From positions 1 to 41,442 of the IMG/VR virus record IMGVR_UViG_3300028837_000778: a stretch of 41,442 bases of DNA; one strand, written 5' to 3'. This document shows, piece after piece, positions 33,350-40,918 of the stretch. This stretch comes from a virus. A model generated the notes under the pieces. That model was not told the DNA's origin. It saw only the letters and a program-made list of their open reading frames with translations, and did no database searches. Both the position numbers and the translations under genes were made by a program. How positions within the stretch are numbered: position 1 is the stretch's first letter; every line of letters begins with the position of its first letter.

Positions 33350-33925
33350 TCATCGGATACATTCCTCTAGTACCCCAGTAAGCATCATAATCAAAACAAA
33401 GGCGTGCCCCATCTTGCGCTTTGGATAATTGATTACATCTATCAGTGTCATATCAAGTTCTGAGTGGTCATAGGCATCATAGTCTAGCAAAATCATTTCT
33501 GCGTTATGTAGGAGGCACTCGTTATACTGCTCTTTTAGAATTTTGAAACTATCGGTTTTCTCCACATTCCTAGCATACTCGGGGGCATATATCTTTTTAC
33601 GAGCTTGAATATAATCTAGTTTTTCACCATCCCAAAGAGAGTATTCAGGGATAGCTCCCTTCCCCATAGGATAACGATATGCCTTCTCTTGAGAGTATCC
33701 CCAATCACGCCATTTATACCAACTTGCGTCGGGATAACCGTCAATAGGCATAATATGTTTCTTGTAAACTTTACTGAATTGCCAAAGGTTTTCAAGGTTC
33801 TTAGCTGGTGGTGCAGGCAAAACAAAAGGCGACAATTCCTTGTATATCGGATGGGTATTAGATGTCGTATCTACTCTGACTACCCCATCAGGTAATTTGG
33901 CAAACTTAAATAATGCTCTTATCAT
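33350..33925 (-). CDS. DUF6939-like protein, 191 aa
   Basis: The middle section YRYPMGKGAIPEYSLWDGEK, followed by LDYIQARKKIYAPEYARNVE, is the hallmark I associate with DUF6939, a family of unknown function found in phage genomes. The C-terminus has the acidic ILLDYDAYDHSELDMTL and a GHAFVLIMMLTG segment. Function unknown; possible nucleotide or DNA modification role is inference. Confidence 0.65.
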   Translation of the reverse strand: MIRALFKFAKLPDGVVRVDTTSNTHPIYKELSPFVLPAPPAKNLENLWQFSKVYKKHIMPIDGYPDASWYKWRDWGYSQEKAYRYPMGKGAIPEYSLWDGEKLDYIQARKKIYAPEYARNVEKTDSFKILKEQYNECLLHNAEMILLDYDAYDHSELDMTLIDVINYPKRKMGHAFVLIMMLTGVLEECIR

Positions 33926-33947
33926 ATTTTTGTCTCCAGTCAGTCAT

Positions 33948-34070
33948 TTACTTGGTAACTCCCAAATGTATTGCTAGTATTAGCCCTGCAATAAATAAGC
34001 CTACGAGTATCCCCATAGCAAAGTATAGCCATAACAACTGTGAATAAAAATTATCCAGTTTATCTTTCAT
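33948..34070 (-). CDS. Small membrane protein, 40 aa
   Basis: Starts at ATG 34070, overlapping the upstream stop (ATGA), behind AAGAAGGG. Residues 12-36 (LLWLYFAMGILVGLFIAGLI) form one span. Function unknown. Confidence 0.6.
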   Translation of the reverse strand: MKDKLDNFYSQLLWLYFAMGILVGLFIAGLILAIHLGVTK

Positions 34071-34699
34071 CCCTTCTTCTCCCATCTCTCAATTACATAA
34101 ACAAAGACCCACGGATTTGAGTCCCAGTGATAATCAGGATTGATAGAGTCCCAGAGGTCAATAAACCCTAGTCTAAAGGAATACCCAGCTTCATTTGTGT
34201 CTTCCGAGTGCATAACTACCGCACCCTCGTTAATCGCATCTTCTTCTGTTATCTCCTGTAATCTCTCGGCTCTAATATCTTTTATCTTTAGAAAGTAGCG
34301 GGCATGGATAGCTTTTAAGAACATTGGCGAACGCCATTTATCATCGCCGCAAGTAGAACCACCATACCTTGTATTCTTTTCTAGCCAATCATTCCAACTA
34401 AATAATGTCTTTTCCCCGCCAGATTTGTAGAGAATTTGAGCGAACTTCTTATAAGAATATTCTCCAATCTTCCACGCCTCTTTGATATATACTACTTCAC
34501 CGACTTGGTAGCGGGGTTTGGCTACTGTGCCATCAGCAAAAACACCCTGCCCAATTACATCAAAATGGTCAAAGCCATCATAGTCATCTGGAATATTCGG
34601 CTGAGGTTTAATCACTCTCCTAGTCTGGGCTTCGCCATATTGCTCTAAGACTTTGAGTTTCGCCGTCAAAACTTCTGGCTTATAAAGCATTCCCTTCAT
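34067..34699 (-). CDS. ASCH-like phage protein, 210 aa
   Basis: Characteristic blocks are AQTRRVIKPQP, YQVGEVVYIKEAW, RSPMFLKAIHARYFLKI, ERLQEITEEDAINEG and FIDLWDSINPDYHWDSNPW. They match the widespread phage proteins with an ASCH-like fold, sometimes called morphogenetic proteins, thought to bind RNA or modified bases. It sits in the early cluster. Start at 34699. Confidence 0.7.
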   Translation of the reverse strand: MKGMLYKPEVLTAKLKVLEQYGEAQTRRVIKPQPNIPDDYDGFDHFDVIGQGVFADGTVAKPRYQVGEVVYIKEAWKIGEYSYKKFAQILYKSGGEKTLFSWNDWLEKNTRYGGSTCGDDKWRSPMFLKAIHARYFLKIKDIRAERLQEITEEDAINEGAVVMHSEDTNEAGYSFRLGFIDLWDSINPDYHWDSNPWVFVYVIERWEKKG

Positions 34700-34729
34700 A
34701 GACTCATCTCCTTCTCAAACAGTGATTGA

Positions 34730-35050
34730 TTACACCACCTTCCGCCAATCTTTCATATCTTCCTGAACATCGCCCACTCTCCAATGTGTAAGAGGATATT
34801 CTGGCAAGGTCTGGTCTTTACAAGCTACTGCTACTGTCCCGCCGTTCTCTAACTCTTTTAACTGCTCCGGTGTGAAGATTTTAGCAAAGAACGCATCAAT
34901 GGCATCCTCATTTGAGGCACAAAAGGCAGGGGCATCTCTGTCTAGCGGGTTATACCAACACTCAACAGGTATCTCATAAACCTTTTGTAGTGCCCGACAA
35001 TGCTGACACCATAAGTGCTGTATCCCTTCTCTCATCTGTTCAAGGTTCAC
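34730..35050 (-). CDS. Hypothetical protein, 106 aa
   Basis: The best start is GTG 35050, eight bases after AGGAGG; longer readings from 35107 would overlap the gene upstream. It has HLWCQHCRALQ (possible metal site) and FTPEQLKELENGGTVAVACK. Function not recognised. Confidence 0.55.
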   Translation of the reverse strand: MNLEQMREGIQHLWCQHCRALQKVYEIPVECWYNPLDRDAPAFCASNEDAIDAFFAKIFTPEQLKELENGGTVAVACKDQTLPEYPLTHWRVGDVQEDMKDWRKVV

Positions 35051-35255
35051 TATGAGCCTCCTTATAAGCAGGACAGCGTTTTGGTTTCTTTGTTTTCCTC
35101 CCATCAAAGGGGACTTCTTTATTCAAGTCTTTCTTTAGATAGAAACACCAATTATGAGATTCTTCATAGGCATAGGAATCTAATTGTGTGAGAAAACACG
35201 GGCAATCATCGCAAAATCCCCCGTTTGGTATCTGTATTTTCATTGTTACTTCCAT
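35040..35255 (-). CDS. Cys-rich small protein, 71 aa
   Basis: Contains CDDCPCFLTQ, CFYL and RCPAYK, a metal-binding pattern near the N- and C-ends. GGAGGGT lies upstream of ATG 35255. Overlaps the next gene by about ten bases. Unknown function. Confidence 0.55.
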   Translation of the reverse strand: MEVTMKIQIPNGGFCDDCPCFLTQLDSYAYEESHNWCFYLKKDLNKEVPFDGRKTKKPKRCPAYKEAHSEP

Positions 35256-35298
35256 TTTTACTTACCCTCCAACTGCCTTTTAATAGAGTCTACCTGGG

Positions 35299-35709
35299 CT
35301 ATTTATTTTCCTCTTCCAGCACCACAGCATGAAGTTTCGAACGTGGGCTATCTGAGCAAATACTCAAATGCCAATGGTGCTTATGGTTGTCAGCTATCAG
35401 CATAAAGCATTGGTCTGATAGGCTTTCAAGGTGTATTGAGGCATTGGATAAAACCACCTCGTCTACTTTGGGTCTGCCGTCTTTCAGAAATTCATTTGGC
35501 AAATAAGTAAGGCGGTCATTACTCTCATCACTCAGCACCTTCAACTCAGGGACAAGACGGTAGCCAAGTGTCCGTAATTCATCAGCGAAACCGTCACAGG
35601 CTAAACACCCTCGTTTCTCCTCCAAGCTGAGGTGCTCATCGCATTCCTGTTCTCTAGGACACCACTTACAATATAAATCCCTTATCTCTATTGCCTGTTT
35701 ATCTGTCAT
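35299..35709 (-). CDS. Cys-rich hypothetical protein, 136 aa
   Basis: The first 40 residues carry CKWCPREQEC and CLACDGF, likely zinc ligands, then a beta-rich domain (CFMLIADNHKHHWHLSIC). Start ATG 35709 overlaps the upstream stop. Function unknown. Confidence 0.55.
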   Translation of the reverse strand: MTDKQAIEIRDLYCKWCPREQECDEHLSLEEKRGCLACDGFADELRTLGYRLVPELKVLSDESNDRLTYLPNEFLKDGRPKVDEVVLSNASIHLESLSDQCFMLIADNHKHHWHLSICSDSPRSKLHAVVLEEENK

Positions 35710-35858
35710 TGGGAAACCCCCCCCAAAATAACTTTATAACCAAGTGCCTTAGCGGTAGATTCAAGTATTATTGCCATCAGCCAAGATAGGGGGTGTTGTG
35801 CGACTGATACACTACCCTCAAAATATTCTCTTGTAGGTGCTTTTACTTGCTCATTCAT
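35706..35858 (-). CDS. Small hypothetical protein, 50 aa, with G8 tract
   Basis: ATG 35858 overlaps the preceding gene's end behind AAAGGAG; the stop overlaps the next start (ATGA). It contains HPLSWLMAIILESTAKALGY. Eight consecutive G on the coding strand (35723-35716) near its end is a potential slippage site. Function unknown. Confidence 0.5.
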   Translation of the reverse strand: MNEQVKAPTREYFEGSVSVAQHPLSWLMAIILESTAKALGYKVILGGVSQ

Positions 35859-36396
35859 TACTTAACTCCTTTTTCAGGGCTTGCCAATCTTTACTTGGGA
35901 TATAGATTCCTAGCGGAAGAACTAAATCACTTATCCTTGACCTTCGTGTGGCTCGGTATTTACCCTCAATCTCTTTTAATAAATCTTTCTTTGCCTCGGC
36001 TATCACATCCTTAGTTCCAGATATAGTTTCCTGCCACTTCCCCTCACAATGTAAATCCCAATCATCCACAGCCACCGCCTCCATATCCCTGAGCCAATTT
36101 ACAAAGTTTATTAGGCGGGCTATCTTGGCTTCATAGTGTTTAGTGGCTTTGGCTAATACTTCTCGCATCACTTCCCACGCATTGTAAAACCAATGCCCTG
36201 CTATCCATACGGTGCTTGAAAGCTTTGATAATTCCTCTGGTGTCAGTTCCAATCCCTCATCAGGGTTCTCATACTTCTTCCTGTAATAGTCGTCTATCTG
36301 GCGGGTTACAGTAGAGTCCTCAATAATCGCTGCTTTAGGATTACCCTCCCAGTCAAACTGATACAGTATCTTCTTCACTTCCCCTATATCATCCAT
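35851..36396 (-). CDS. Hypothetical helical protein, 181 aa
   Basis: Mostly helical and charged (SDLVLPLGIYIPSKDWQALK near the C-terminus). GGAGGCTAACA precedes the start. No recognised domain. Follows the frameshifted ribbon-helix-helix gene in the replication operon. Confidence 0.55.
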   Translation of the reverse strand: MDDIGEVKKILYQFDWEGNPKAAIIEDSTVTRQIDDYYRKKYENPDEGLELTPEELSKLSSTVWIAGHWFYNAWEVMREVLAKATKHYEAKIARLINFVNWLRDMEAVAVDDWDLHCEGKWQETISGTKDVIAEAKKDLLKEIEGKYRATRRSRISDLVLPLGIYIPSKDWQALKKELSNE

Positions 36397-36398
36397 TG

Positions 36399-36588
36399 TT
36401 AGCCTCCCTTCTTCCTTGAGTGCTTCCTAGTTAGGTCGTAAGTAAGACGCAACCTGGCATACTCGCTTATGCCACCAGGATAATCCAATGCCCGGCGTTG
36501 TAGTATCTGGAACACATCGTTAGGCAATCTAATGGTTACCAGAGTGCTTATCTTGCTCGGTCTATAGGATTTTTACTTGTTCGCCCAT
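36399..36588 (-). pseudogene. Ribbon-helix-helix protein gene with a one-base frameshift
   Basis: From ATG 36588 the frame reads MGEQVKIL then stops. Skipping one A in the A5 tract (36574-36570) gives a continuous 62-residue protein MGEQVKSYRPSKISTLVTIR and on to LRLTYDLTRKHSRKKGG, a clear ribbon-helix-helix DNA-binding pattern, ending at TAA 36399. The downstream part has no usable start. This may be a broken gene, an assembly error, or expression by slippage on the A-tract. Confidence 0.65.
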
Positions 36589-36632
36589 TTTATCCACCAG
36601 ATTTTGATTGTGTGTTTTGCTGTATACAATAG

Positions 36633-37310
36633 CTAAAACTTGTATTCCTTTTCAGACTTGTCCTTAGCTGGTTGCTTTGTGGTAGTGATACCGTTGGCTT
36701 TCCAGTTCTCAAGTATAGTTTCAATGTATTTCATATTGTGCTTGCCATGAATTACAGCCTCATTGACCGCTTTTTCAAACCAGCCTTCGGGGTATTCTTC
36801 TTGGATTACCTTAATGCGGTCTGACATCATTGGGGTAATTACTCCGATATTTTCTTCAAAGACCTTTATCATTCCCGCAAACACTGGGTCTGGGATAGTA
36901 TCATCGTCTATTATTATTGGGGTAGTAGTATGGTTGGATTGGCTATCCGGTCTAACTGGCAGAGGCGATTTTCTTCTGGCGTAAAGAGAAGCCAGATTAT
37001 CCACAAACTTCTGGCACCAAATAATCTTCTTCTCAAATAACTCGGCATCAATAGTCTCAAGTTCAGCCAGGGTTTCAAGGATACGGTTGGCGGTAGCACT
37101 GTCAACAAAGGTTTCTGCCAGCAAGAACTCCCAGCTTTGGGGCTTGCTGAAATTGTAAAAGTGGTTGTCCGTTCTGCCTAGCAGTTCCAACAGTCTATAC
37201 CAGAAGGCATAGCCGTCATTCCCGAACCTCTCCTGGAGAACGAACTTGGTTGTACCACTATTGCAGAAGTGGGGGAAATACTCTACTGTTGCCCTATGTG
37301 GTCTTGCCAT
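36633..37310 (-). CDS. DnaD-like replication initiation / helicase loader protein
   Basis: 225 aa. The N-terminal domain (EYFPHFCNSGTTKFVLQERF, GYAFWYRLLELLG) matches the DUF4373/Lin1244-type winged-helix region. The C-terminal part (about residues 145-210, YPEGWFEKAVNEAVIHGKHN, then YIETILENWKANG) matches DnaD domains that load DnaB. It lies in the same operon as the helicase and shares the role of opening the origin. Confidence 0.82.
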   Translation of the reverse strand: MARPHRATVEYFPHFCNSGTTKFVLQERFGNDGYAFWYRLLELLGRTDNHFYNFSKPQSWEFLLAETFVDSATANRILETLAELETIDAELFEKKIIWCQKFVDNLASLYARRKSPLPVRPDSQSNHTTTPIIIDDDTIPDPVFAGMIKVFEENIGVITPMMSDRIKVIQEEYPEGWFEKAVNEAVIHGKHNMKYIETILENWKANGITTTKQPAKDKSEKEYKF

Positions 37311-37314
37311 TCGC

Positions 37315-38439
37315 CTACCCCTTCTTGATATGCTTGACTATCTCTTCCAGTTGCCACTTATTGAGGTCTGTCAGTTTGACTATACCCTTGAACTTTAGCT
37401 CATTCGTAATCAGGGCGCCGAGTTCGGTCATACCATAGCCGTTCTCACTCATTACTTCCTTCAGTTGGGTTATATCATCTTTGGTAACTGGTCGTTCATC
37501 CTTCTTTTCTGGCTCTGGTTCTGGCACATCTGGTATAGCAACTCCAGTTTCTTCTTCGGGAGCCTCTGTTACAGGCTGTAGCACTTCTGGTGATGGTTGT
37601 GGTTGTTTGGTAGAGGTTTTTGACTTATCTTCTGGCCACAGTTCCTCAAGGGCTTCTTTCGCAGTCGGTCTATGATAACCTTCTGGCATTTCCACCGGGT
37701 CGGGTTCAAACTCAGGGCTTATCAGGTCAGGTCTCTCATCGTCCGGGGCTGGTAAAGCTACTGCTCCTGTCAGCATTTCAGCATAAGGACGGCTGGTAGC
37801 CTGCATAAGCTCTATCAAAGTGGCATTGGTCTTGAGGTTGAGAACATAAACCATCTGTTTCTTGCCGGTATCAGGGTTATTGACTTCTTTCGGCTCCAGC
37901 GTCAACAACAAGGGAACCATTTGTATTCGCCCATAAACAGCCTTGATGAGTTCGGCAGATGAGTTGATATTTCTGATAGAGTTGATGCTGGAAGTATCAA
38001 TCTGCCAGATACCCAGCCCGGGCACTTCCGGTAAAAGGAATTGCAGGTTCATAACCTCTTTGCACTTGGTCTTATAATCGGGACACTCTCTGCCCTGGCA
38101 GGGGATTTCTTTCATTTCTACGGTTTTGCTGTCCCTGTCTGCCATAGCTCCGCTTTGAGTGTCAACCATTCGTAGGGCAGTCTCACCATCGCCCTTGCAG
38201 ATAAGCCCTCTTGTCTTGGAGTAGCATCGGTAGTATTGAGAGCACCACTTTTCCTCATCCTCTAGTGGTATCAGGATACGCAATTCCTTCGGCTTCTCTC
38301 CAAATACTTCTTGCACCTCCGAGGGGCACACGAAGTAATCGGTCTTGATTGGGTATCCTTTCTCTGGATGCCGAGTGCCGAGATGTATCTTGCCGAGTCT
38401 TGGTAGCCTGCGTTTTTCACTTAAACCCTTAATTGGCAT
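37315..38439 (-). CDS. Gp3-like (recombination directionality factor family) protein, 374 aa
   Basis: Begins IKGLSEKRRLPRLGKIHLG and TDYFVCPSEVQEVFG, characteristic of the Gp3-like family that includes the phiC31 recombination directionality factor and many phage proteins of replication or recombination clusters. A metal-site-like CQGRECPDYKTKC lies near residue 125. The last 100 residues are Pro/Glu-rich then helical. No integrase is visible, so a replication or ssDNA role may be more likely here. Start ATG 38439 with AAGGAGG; the GTG at 38454 would sit inside that site. Confidence 0.6.
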   Translation of the reverse strand: MPIKGLSEKRRLPRLGKIHLGTRHPEKGYPIKTDYFVCPSEVQEVFGEKPKELRILIPLEDEEKWCSQYYRCYSKTRGLICKGDGETALRMVDTQSGAMADRDSKTVEMKEIPCQGRECPDYKTKCKEVMNLQFLLPEVPGLGIWQIDTSSINSIRNINSSAELIKAVYGRIQMVPLLLTLEPKEVNNPDTGKKQMVYVLNLKTNATLIELMQATSRPYAEMLTGAVALPAPDDERPDLISPEFEPDPVEMPEGYHRPTAKEALEELWPEDKSKTSTKQPQPSPEVLQPVTEAPEEETGVAIPDVPEPEPEKKDERPVTKDDITQLKEVMSENGYGMTELGALITNELKFKGIVKLTDLNKWQLEEIVKHIKKG

Positions 38440-38450
38440 ATTGTCCTCCT

Positions 38451-39101
38451 TCACCTTGTATTCACAACCAGGGTTGGTTCTTCATAAATCCTGATACCAG
38501 CTATTGAACCGATACCAGCCTTTACCAGTTTGGTTACTTTACCTGCATCAATGAGTTTGAACTCATCGGGAACTAGCGAGAAGTCTACGACTTCCCATTT
38601 CCGTATCATCCTCTGCCCAGCACTCCCCGTATCTGTCATTACTTTATGTGGTGTCTCTGGTGATACCTCTACCAAGTTGACTGACTCTGATATTTCCCCG
38701 CCATTAAGAGCCGCTTCTTTCTGTGCCGCTTCCATTCTCATTTGGTTAATCCGTTCCTGCTCTGCCCGGCGTTTATCCTGCTCGGCCTGATAGATGAGTA
38801 ACTTTCGTCGTGTAACTTGGTCAGCATTGAGGATTGGTTCCATAAGAAATTCATAGGTGGCATTGATAGCTTTGATTTCGTCTTGGTGTGGCTTGACCTT
38901 TTCCTTGCGCCTCTCTTCCATCGCCTTCTTGAGCCGGGCGATAACCGCTAGGTCGTCAGTGGCTACCTTCATATCCTCGGTGGAAGCAATAACCCGGTCT
39001 GCGGCGTATGCCCGTAACTTGATAGACTCAAAGTAATAATTGATAACCTCGGCATCGGCGCCAGGTCTGCTAGCTAAAGCTGTGGTCTCTTCAGTTGTCA
39101 T
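38451..39101 (-). CDS. Coiled-coil recombination-cassette protein, 216 aa
   Basis: Long charged helix with RLKKAMEERRKEKVKPHQDE and RRKLLIYQAEQDKRRAEQER, and a small beta C-terminal domain (KVTKLVKAGIGSIAGIRIYE). Similar proteins accompany exonuclease or recombinase genes in phages. Its end overlaps the Gp3-like frame region. Precise function not known. Confidence 0.62.
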   Translation of the reverse strand: MTTEETTALASRPGADAEVINYYFESIKLRAYAADRVIASTEDMKVATDDLAVIARLKKAMEERRKEKVKPHQDEIKAINATYEFLMEPILNADQVTRRKLLIYQAEQDKRRAEQERINQMRMEAAQKEAALNGGEISESVNLVEVSPETPHKVMTDTGSAGQRMIRKWEVVDFSLVPDEFKLIDAGKVTKLVKAGIGSIAGIRIYEEPTLVVNTR

Positions 39102-39112
39102 ATCATCCCCCT

Positions 39113-39541
39113 TTATACTTTTAATTGCCCGATTAGTTTGTAGAGTTCGTCTTGCTTCTTAACTACTACCTCAAGGTCTTTCAGTTCTGTCTCTCTAACT
39201 TTCAAGTCAACTAGAAACTTCAATGCCTCTTTATCGGTCTCCAATGTTTTCTTCTTCTCACAAAGGGTAATGTTGAGAGAGTCAGACTCCAGCTTATATA
39301 ACTTGCCTGCCTTTAGTTCTTGCCTATTAGCATCAGATACTACCTTTTCCCAGTATTCTTCAACATCGTCAGAAAGCACGGATATATCTGTGGGTGGTAA
39401 GAATAAAACCACCTTTTCCTTTTTGCTTCTTGCCATAAAATGCTCACCTAACAAGCGGAGAGCTTCCTCAACATCTCTAGCCATAAAATGAGCCTCACCT
39501 TTCAAGATAAACTCTTGATACGGTGCTTTGTTTTCAGCCAT
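39113..39541 (-). CDS. Hypothetical protein, 142 aa
   Basis: Contains VVLFLPPTDISVLSDDVEEY and a coiled C-terminal helix (ETELKDLEVVVKKQDELYKL). GAAGGAGGGAGG precedes the start, and its start overlaps the previous gene's last codons. Part of the replication operon; function not recognised. Confidence 0.6.
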   Translation of the reverse strand: MAENKAPYQEFILKGEAHFMARDVEEALRLLGEHFMARSKKEKVVLFLPPTDISVLSDDVEEYWEKVVSDANRQELKAGKLYKLESDSLNITLCEKKKTLETDKEALKFLVDLKVRETELKDLEVVVKKQDELYKLIGQLKV

Positions 39542-39707
39542 TTCCTCCCTCCTTCGCCTTCTCTTTCAGGTAAATCTTGTTAGCCCTAGCACCAGAGATA
39601 CCAAAGACCTCGCCGATTTCTTTCCAAGATAGGTTAGGGTTCTCATCTTTGTAGGTTACAATAGCCTTGTTCCGGTTAATCTTAGTGTTGCTCTGATACT
39701 TGACCAT
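39534..39707 (-). CDS. Small helix-turn-helix protein, 57 aa
   Basis: Helix-turn-helix pattern LSWKEIGEVFGISGARANKI, similar to the DNA-binding region of sigma-type and small phage regulators. It is the first gene after the promoter at 39847-39875 and the folded leader RNA. Start ATG 39707 follows AAGAGGGCAAGAGA. It could autoregulate the operon. Confidence 0.7.
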   Translation of the reverse strand: MVKYQSNTKINRNKAIVTYKDENPNLSWKEIGEVFGISGARANKIYLKEKAKEGGNG

Positions 39708-39840
39708 TCTCTTGCCCTCTTGTTTCTTCTGTGTGCCAGCCCTTGTTAGCCGAAGGTGGACTTATACCCATTACTGAGATGCCCCCTGCGGGATTTTCAC
39801 CCGCATTTCCTATTTCTAGGTGGCTTCGGTAGCCAACACA
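39708..39840 (-). ncRNA. Structured leader RNA, putative cis-regulatory element
   Basis: On the minus strand, an 11-bp closing helix (CCGAAG at 39829-39824 with CTTCGG at 39755-39750, plus flanking GTTGG with CTAAC across a CUA bulge) encloses a CCTA/GAAA/TAGG tetraloop hairpin (39820-39809) and a 5-bp hairpin (39804-39800 with 39792-39788) whose UGAAAAU loop resembles a T-loop. It starts right after a good promoter and ends about 40 bases before the first gene. It is unlike riboswitch families I know; the loop recalls part of cobalamin riboswitches but the rest does not fit. Confidence 0.65.
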
Positions 39841-39846
39841 CTATCA

Positions 39847-39875
39847 ACCCTACCACACTTAAACAAGTTTGTCAA
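39847..39875 (-). promoter_or_regulatory. Promoter of the replication operon
   Basis: On the minus strand TTGACA (39875-39870), 17-base spacer ending GTGTGG, and TAGGGT (39852-39847). Initiation is expected near 39840, at the 5' edge of the structured leader. Confidence 0.75.
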
Positions 39876-39887
39876 TATCTTTCCCAA

Positions 39888-40064
39888 CTATTTTTTTACA
39901 AGTTCTTTTTCTGTAGCCTCTCTAGTCTCGTCATAGGTCTGGCTCTGGTAGTTTATGTTATTGATAATCCGGGTAAAGTTCTCGGTGTCCCGGTGCCAGA
40001 AATAGATGTGGCTACCGATTATCAGACAGGCTACTATTCCTATTGCTATGTAAAAGATTATCAT
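39888..40064 (-). CDS. Small membrane protein, 58 aa
   Basis: ATG 40064 overlaps the previous stop. Residues 1-23 form one hydrophobic span (IIFYIAIGIVACLIIG), followed by a polar tail. It is the last gene of the leftward unit before the replication promoter. Function unknown. Confidence 0.6.
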   Translation of the reverse strand: MIIFYIAIGIVACLIIGSHIYFWHRDTENFTRIINNINYQSQTYDETREATEKELVKK

Positions 40065-40279
40065 TTCTCCTCCTCTCCGGCTTGTCTCACGGTAACTTCA
40101 AAATGACGTTGGGCTAGTTTTTCTTGGAGTGATTTGATTTCCTTTGCTTGGGTTTCAACCCATTGATTGAGAATCTCTCGTTGTTCTCGTTGCCATTGGC
40201 AGTCTTCATAAAGAACACGGATAAGTTTCCGTAATTGAGTTAGAACACGGTGATATTTGCGTGGTTTACAATTAAACAT
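40061..40279 (-). CDS. Small basic coiled-coil protein, 72 aa
   Basis: Start ATG 40279 follows AAAGGAGGAGAAT; longer readings upstream lack a ribosome site. Basic N-terminus (CKPRKYHRVLTQLRKLIRVL) then a coiled helix rich in Gln and Glu. Unknown function. Confidence 0.6.
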   Translation of the reverse strand: MFNCKPRKYHRVLTQLRKLIRVLYEDCQWQREQREILNQWVETQAKEIKSLQEKLAQRHFEVTVRQAGEEEK

Positions 40280-40290
40280 ATTCTCCTCCT

Positions 40291-40479
40291 TTAATATGGA
40301 TGGGTGTTTATCCCGCCCTGTATCTTTAGATGGGACAAGGTCTTGATACAGCACTGCTTAGCTTTCTCATCCCACCAGGCGCAGGTAGACATCTCACAGT
40401 GACAATTTTTTTCTATATTTTGGCTAGAGCTTCCGACTTCTGGGTCTGCTAATACCGTAAATTTAAGTGGACAAATCAT
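40291..40479 (-). CDS. Cys-rich small protein, 62 aa
   Basis: CHCEMSTCAWWDEKAKQCC suggests a metal site or disulfide cluster. AGGGGGAAAGGGAA precedes the start, which overlaps the stop of the 21-codon frame before it. Function unknown. Confidence 0.55.
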   Translation of the reverse strand: MICPLKFTVLADPEVGSSSQNIEKNCHCEMSTCAWWDEKAKQCCIKTLSHLKIQGGINTHPY

Positions 40480-40541
40480 TTCCCTTTCCCCCTTATATCC
40501 TGAATAATCTCAAGCAGTATTCCGATAAGCCATTTAATCAT
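40476..40541 (-). CDS. Possible 21-aa membrane peptide
   Basis: The frame (MIKWLIGILLEIIQDIRGKG plus K) starts inside the end of the preceding gene and its stop overlaps the next start. It is hydrophobic at the N-terminus. Only coupling and Shine-Dalgarno (AGAGGAGAAG) support it. Confidence 0.4.
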   Translation of the reverse strand: MIKWLIGILLEIIQDIRGKGK

Positions 40542-40689
40542 TCTTCTTCTTCTCCTCTTTTGCCAGCTCACCCTTGATTGCCTCGTTCAGCCATTGTCCC
40601 ATCGTCTTACCGAGTATTGCTGCCGAGGCTTTGGCTTGCCGGTACAAGTCTTTGTCAATCCCTCTAACATTCGTCCATTCTGTTGTCAT
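40534..40689 (-). CDS. Ribbon-helix-helix-like protein, 51 aa
   Basis: Begins TEWTNVRGIDKDLYRQAKAS and continues ILGKTMGQWLNEAIKGEL, the pattern of Arc-type ribbon-helix-helix proteins. A short strand at the start would contact DNA. It could be a phage regulator; a candidate for the palindromic operator sites. Confidence 0.65.
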   Translation of the reverse strand: MTTEWTNVRGIDKDLYRQAKASAAILGKTMGQWLNEAIKGELAKEEKKKND

Positions 40690-40690
40690 C

Positions 40691-40918
40691 TTAACTCACA
40701 TCCCTTTCTATCTTTGCGTAGGGGTACTTGCCCTTGATATTGGCGGCGAAGTAGCTCCCCTTTGATGGTGCCCCCTTGAGCTCGTTGAAGGTATCCTGGC
40801 TAACTCCCCAGTATTGATAGATACCGCCGGAAAGGAACTCTATCTGTAGTGTCTCGGTGTCTAGGTCATAGCCAATCGCCTTGATGTTGGATGATTCTAT
40901 CTGTTGCATATCAACCAT
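40691..40918 (-). CDS. KTSC domain protein, 75 aa
   Basis: The pattern SSNIKAIGYD, LQIEFLSGGIYQYWGV, SKGSYFAANIKGKYPY is that of the KTSC domain, found in phages and often next to lysyl-tRNA synthetase-like or replication genes. The exact role is unknown. It overlaps the repeat protein's stop by eight bases. Confidence 0.85.
   Translation of the reverse strand: MVDMQQIESSNIKAIGYDLDTETLQIEFLSGGIYQYWGVSQDTFNELKGAPSKGSYFAANIKGKYPYAKIERDVS

Noticed and set aside
39708-39840. Cobalamin riboswitch
   Set aside because: A GGGTGAAAATCCC hairpin resembles one conserved cobalamin element, but the order of the other conserved boxes and the closing helix do not match the family, and the downstream genes are not cobalamin-related.
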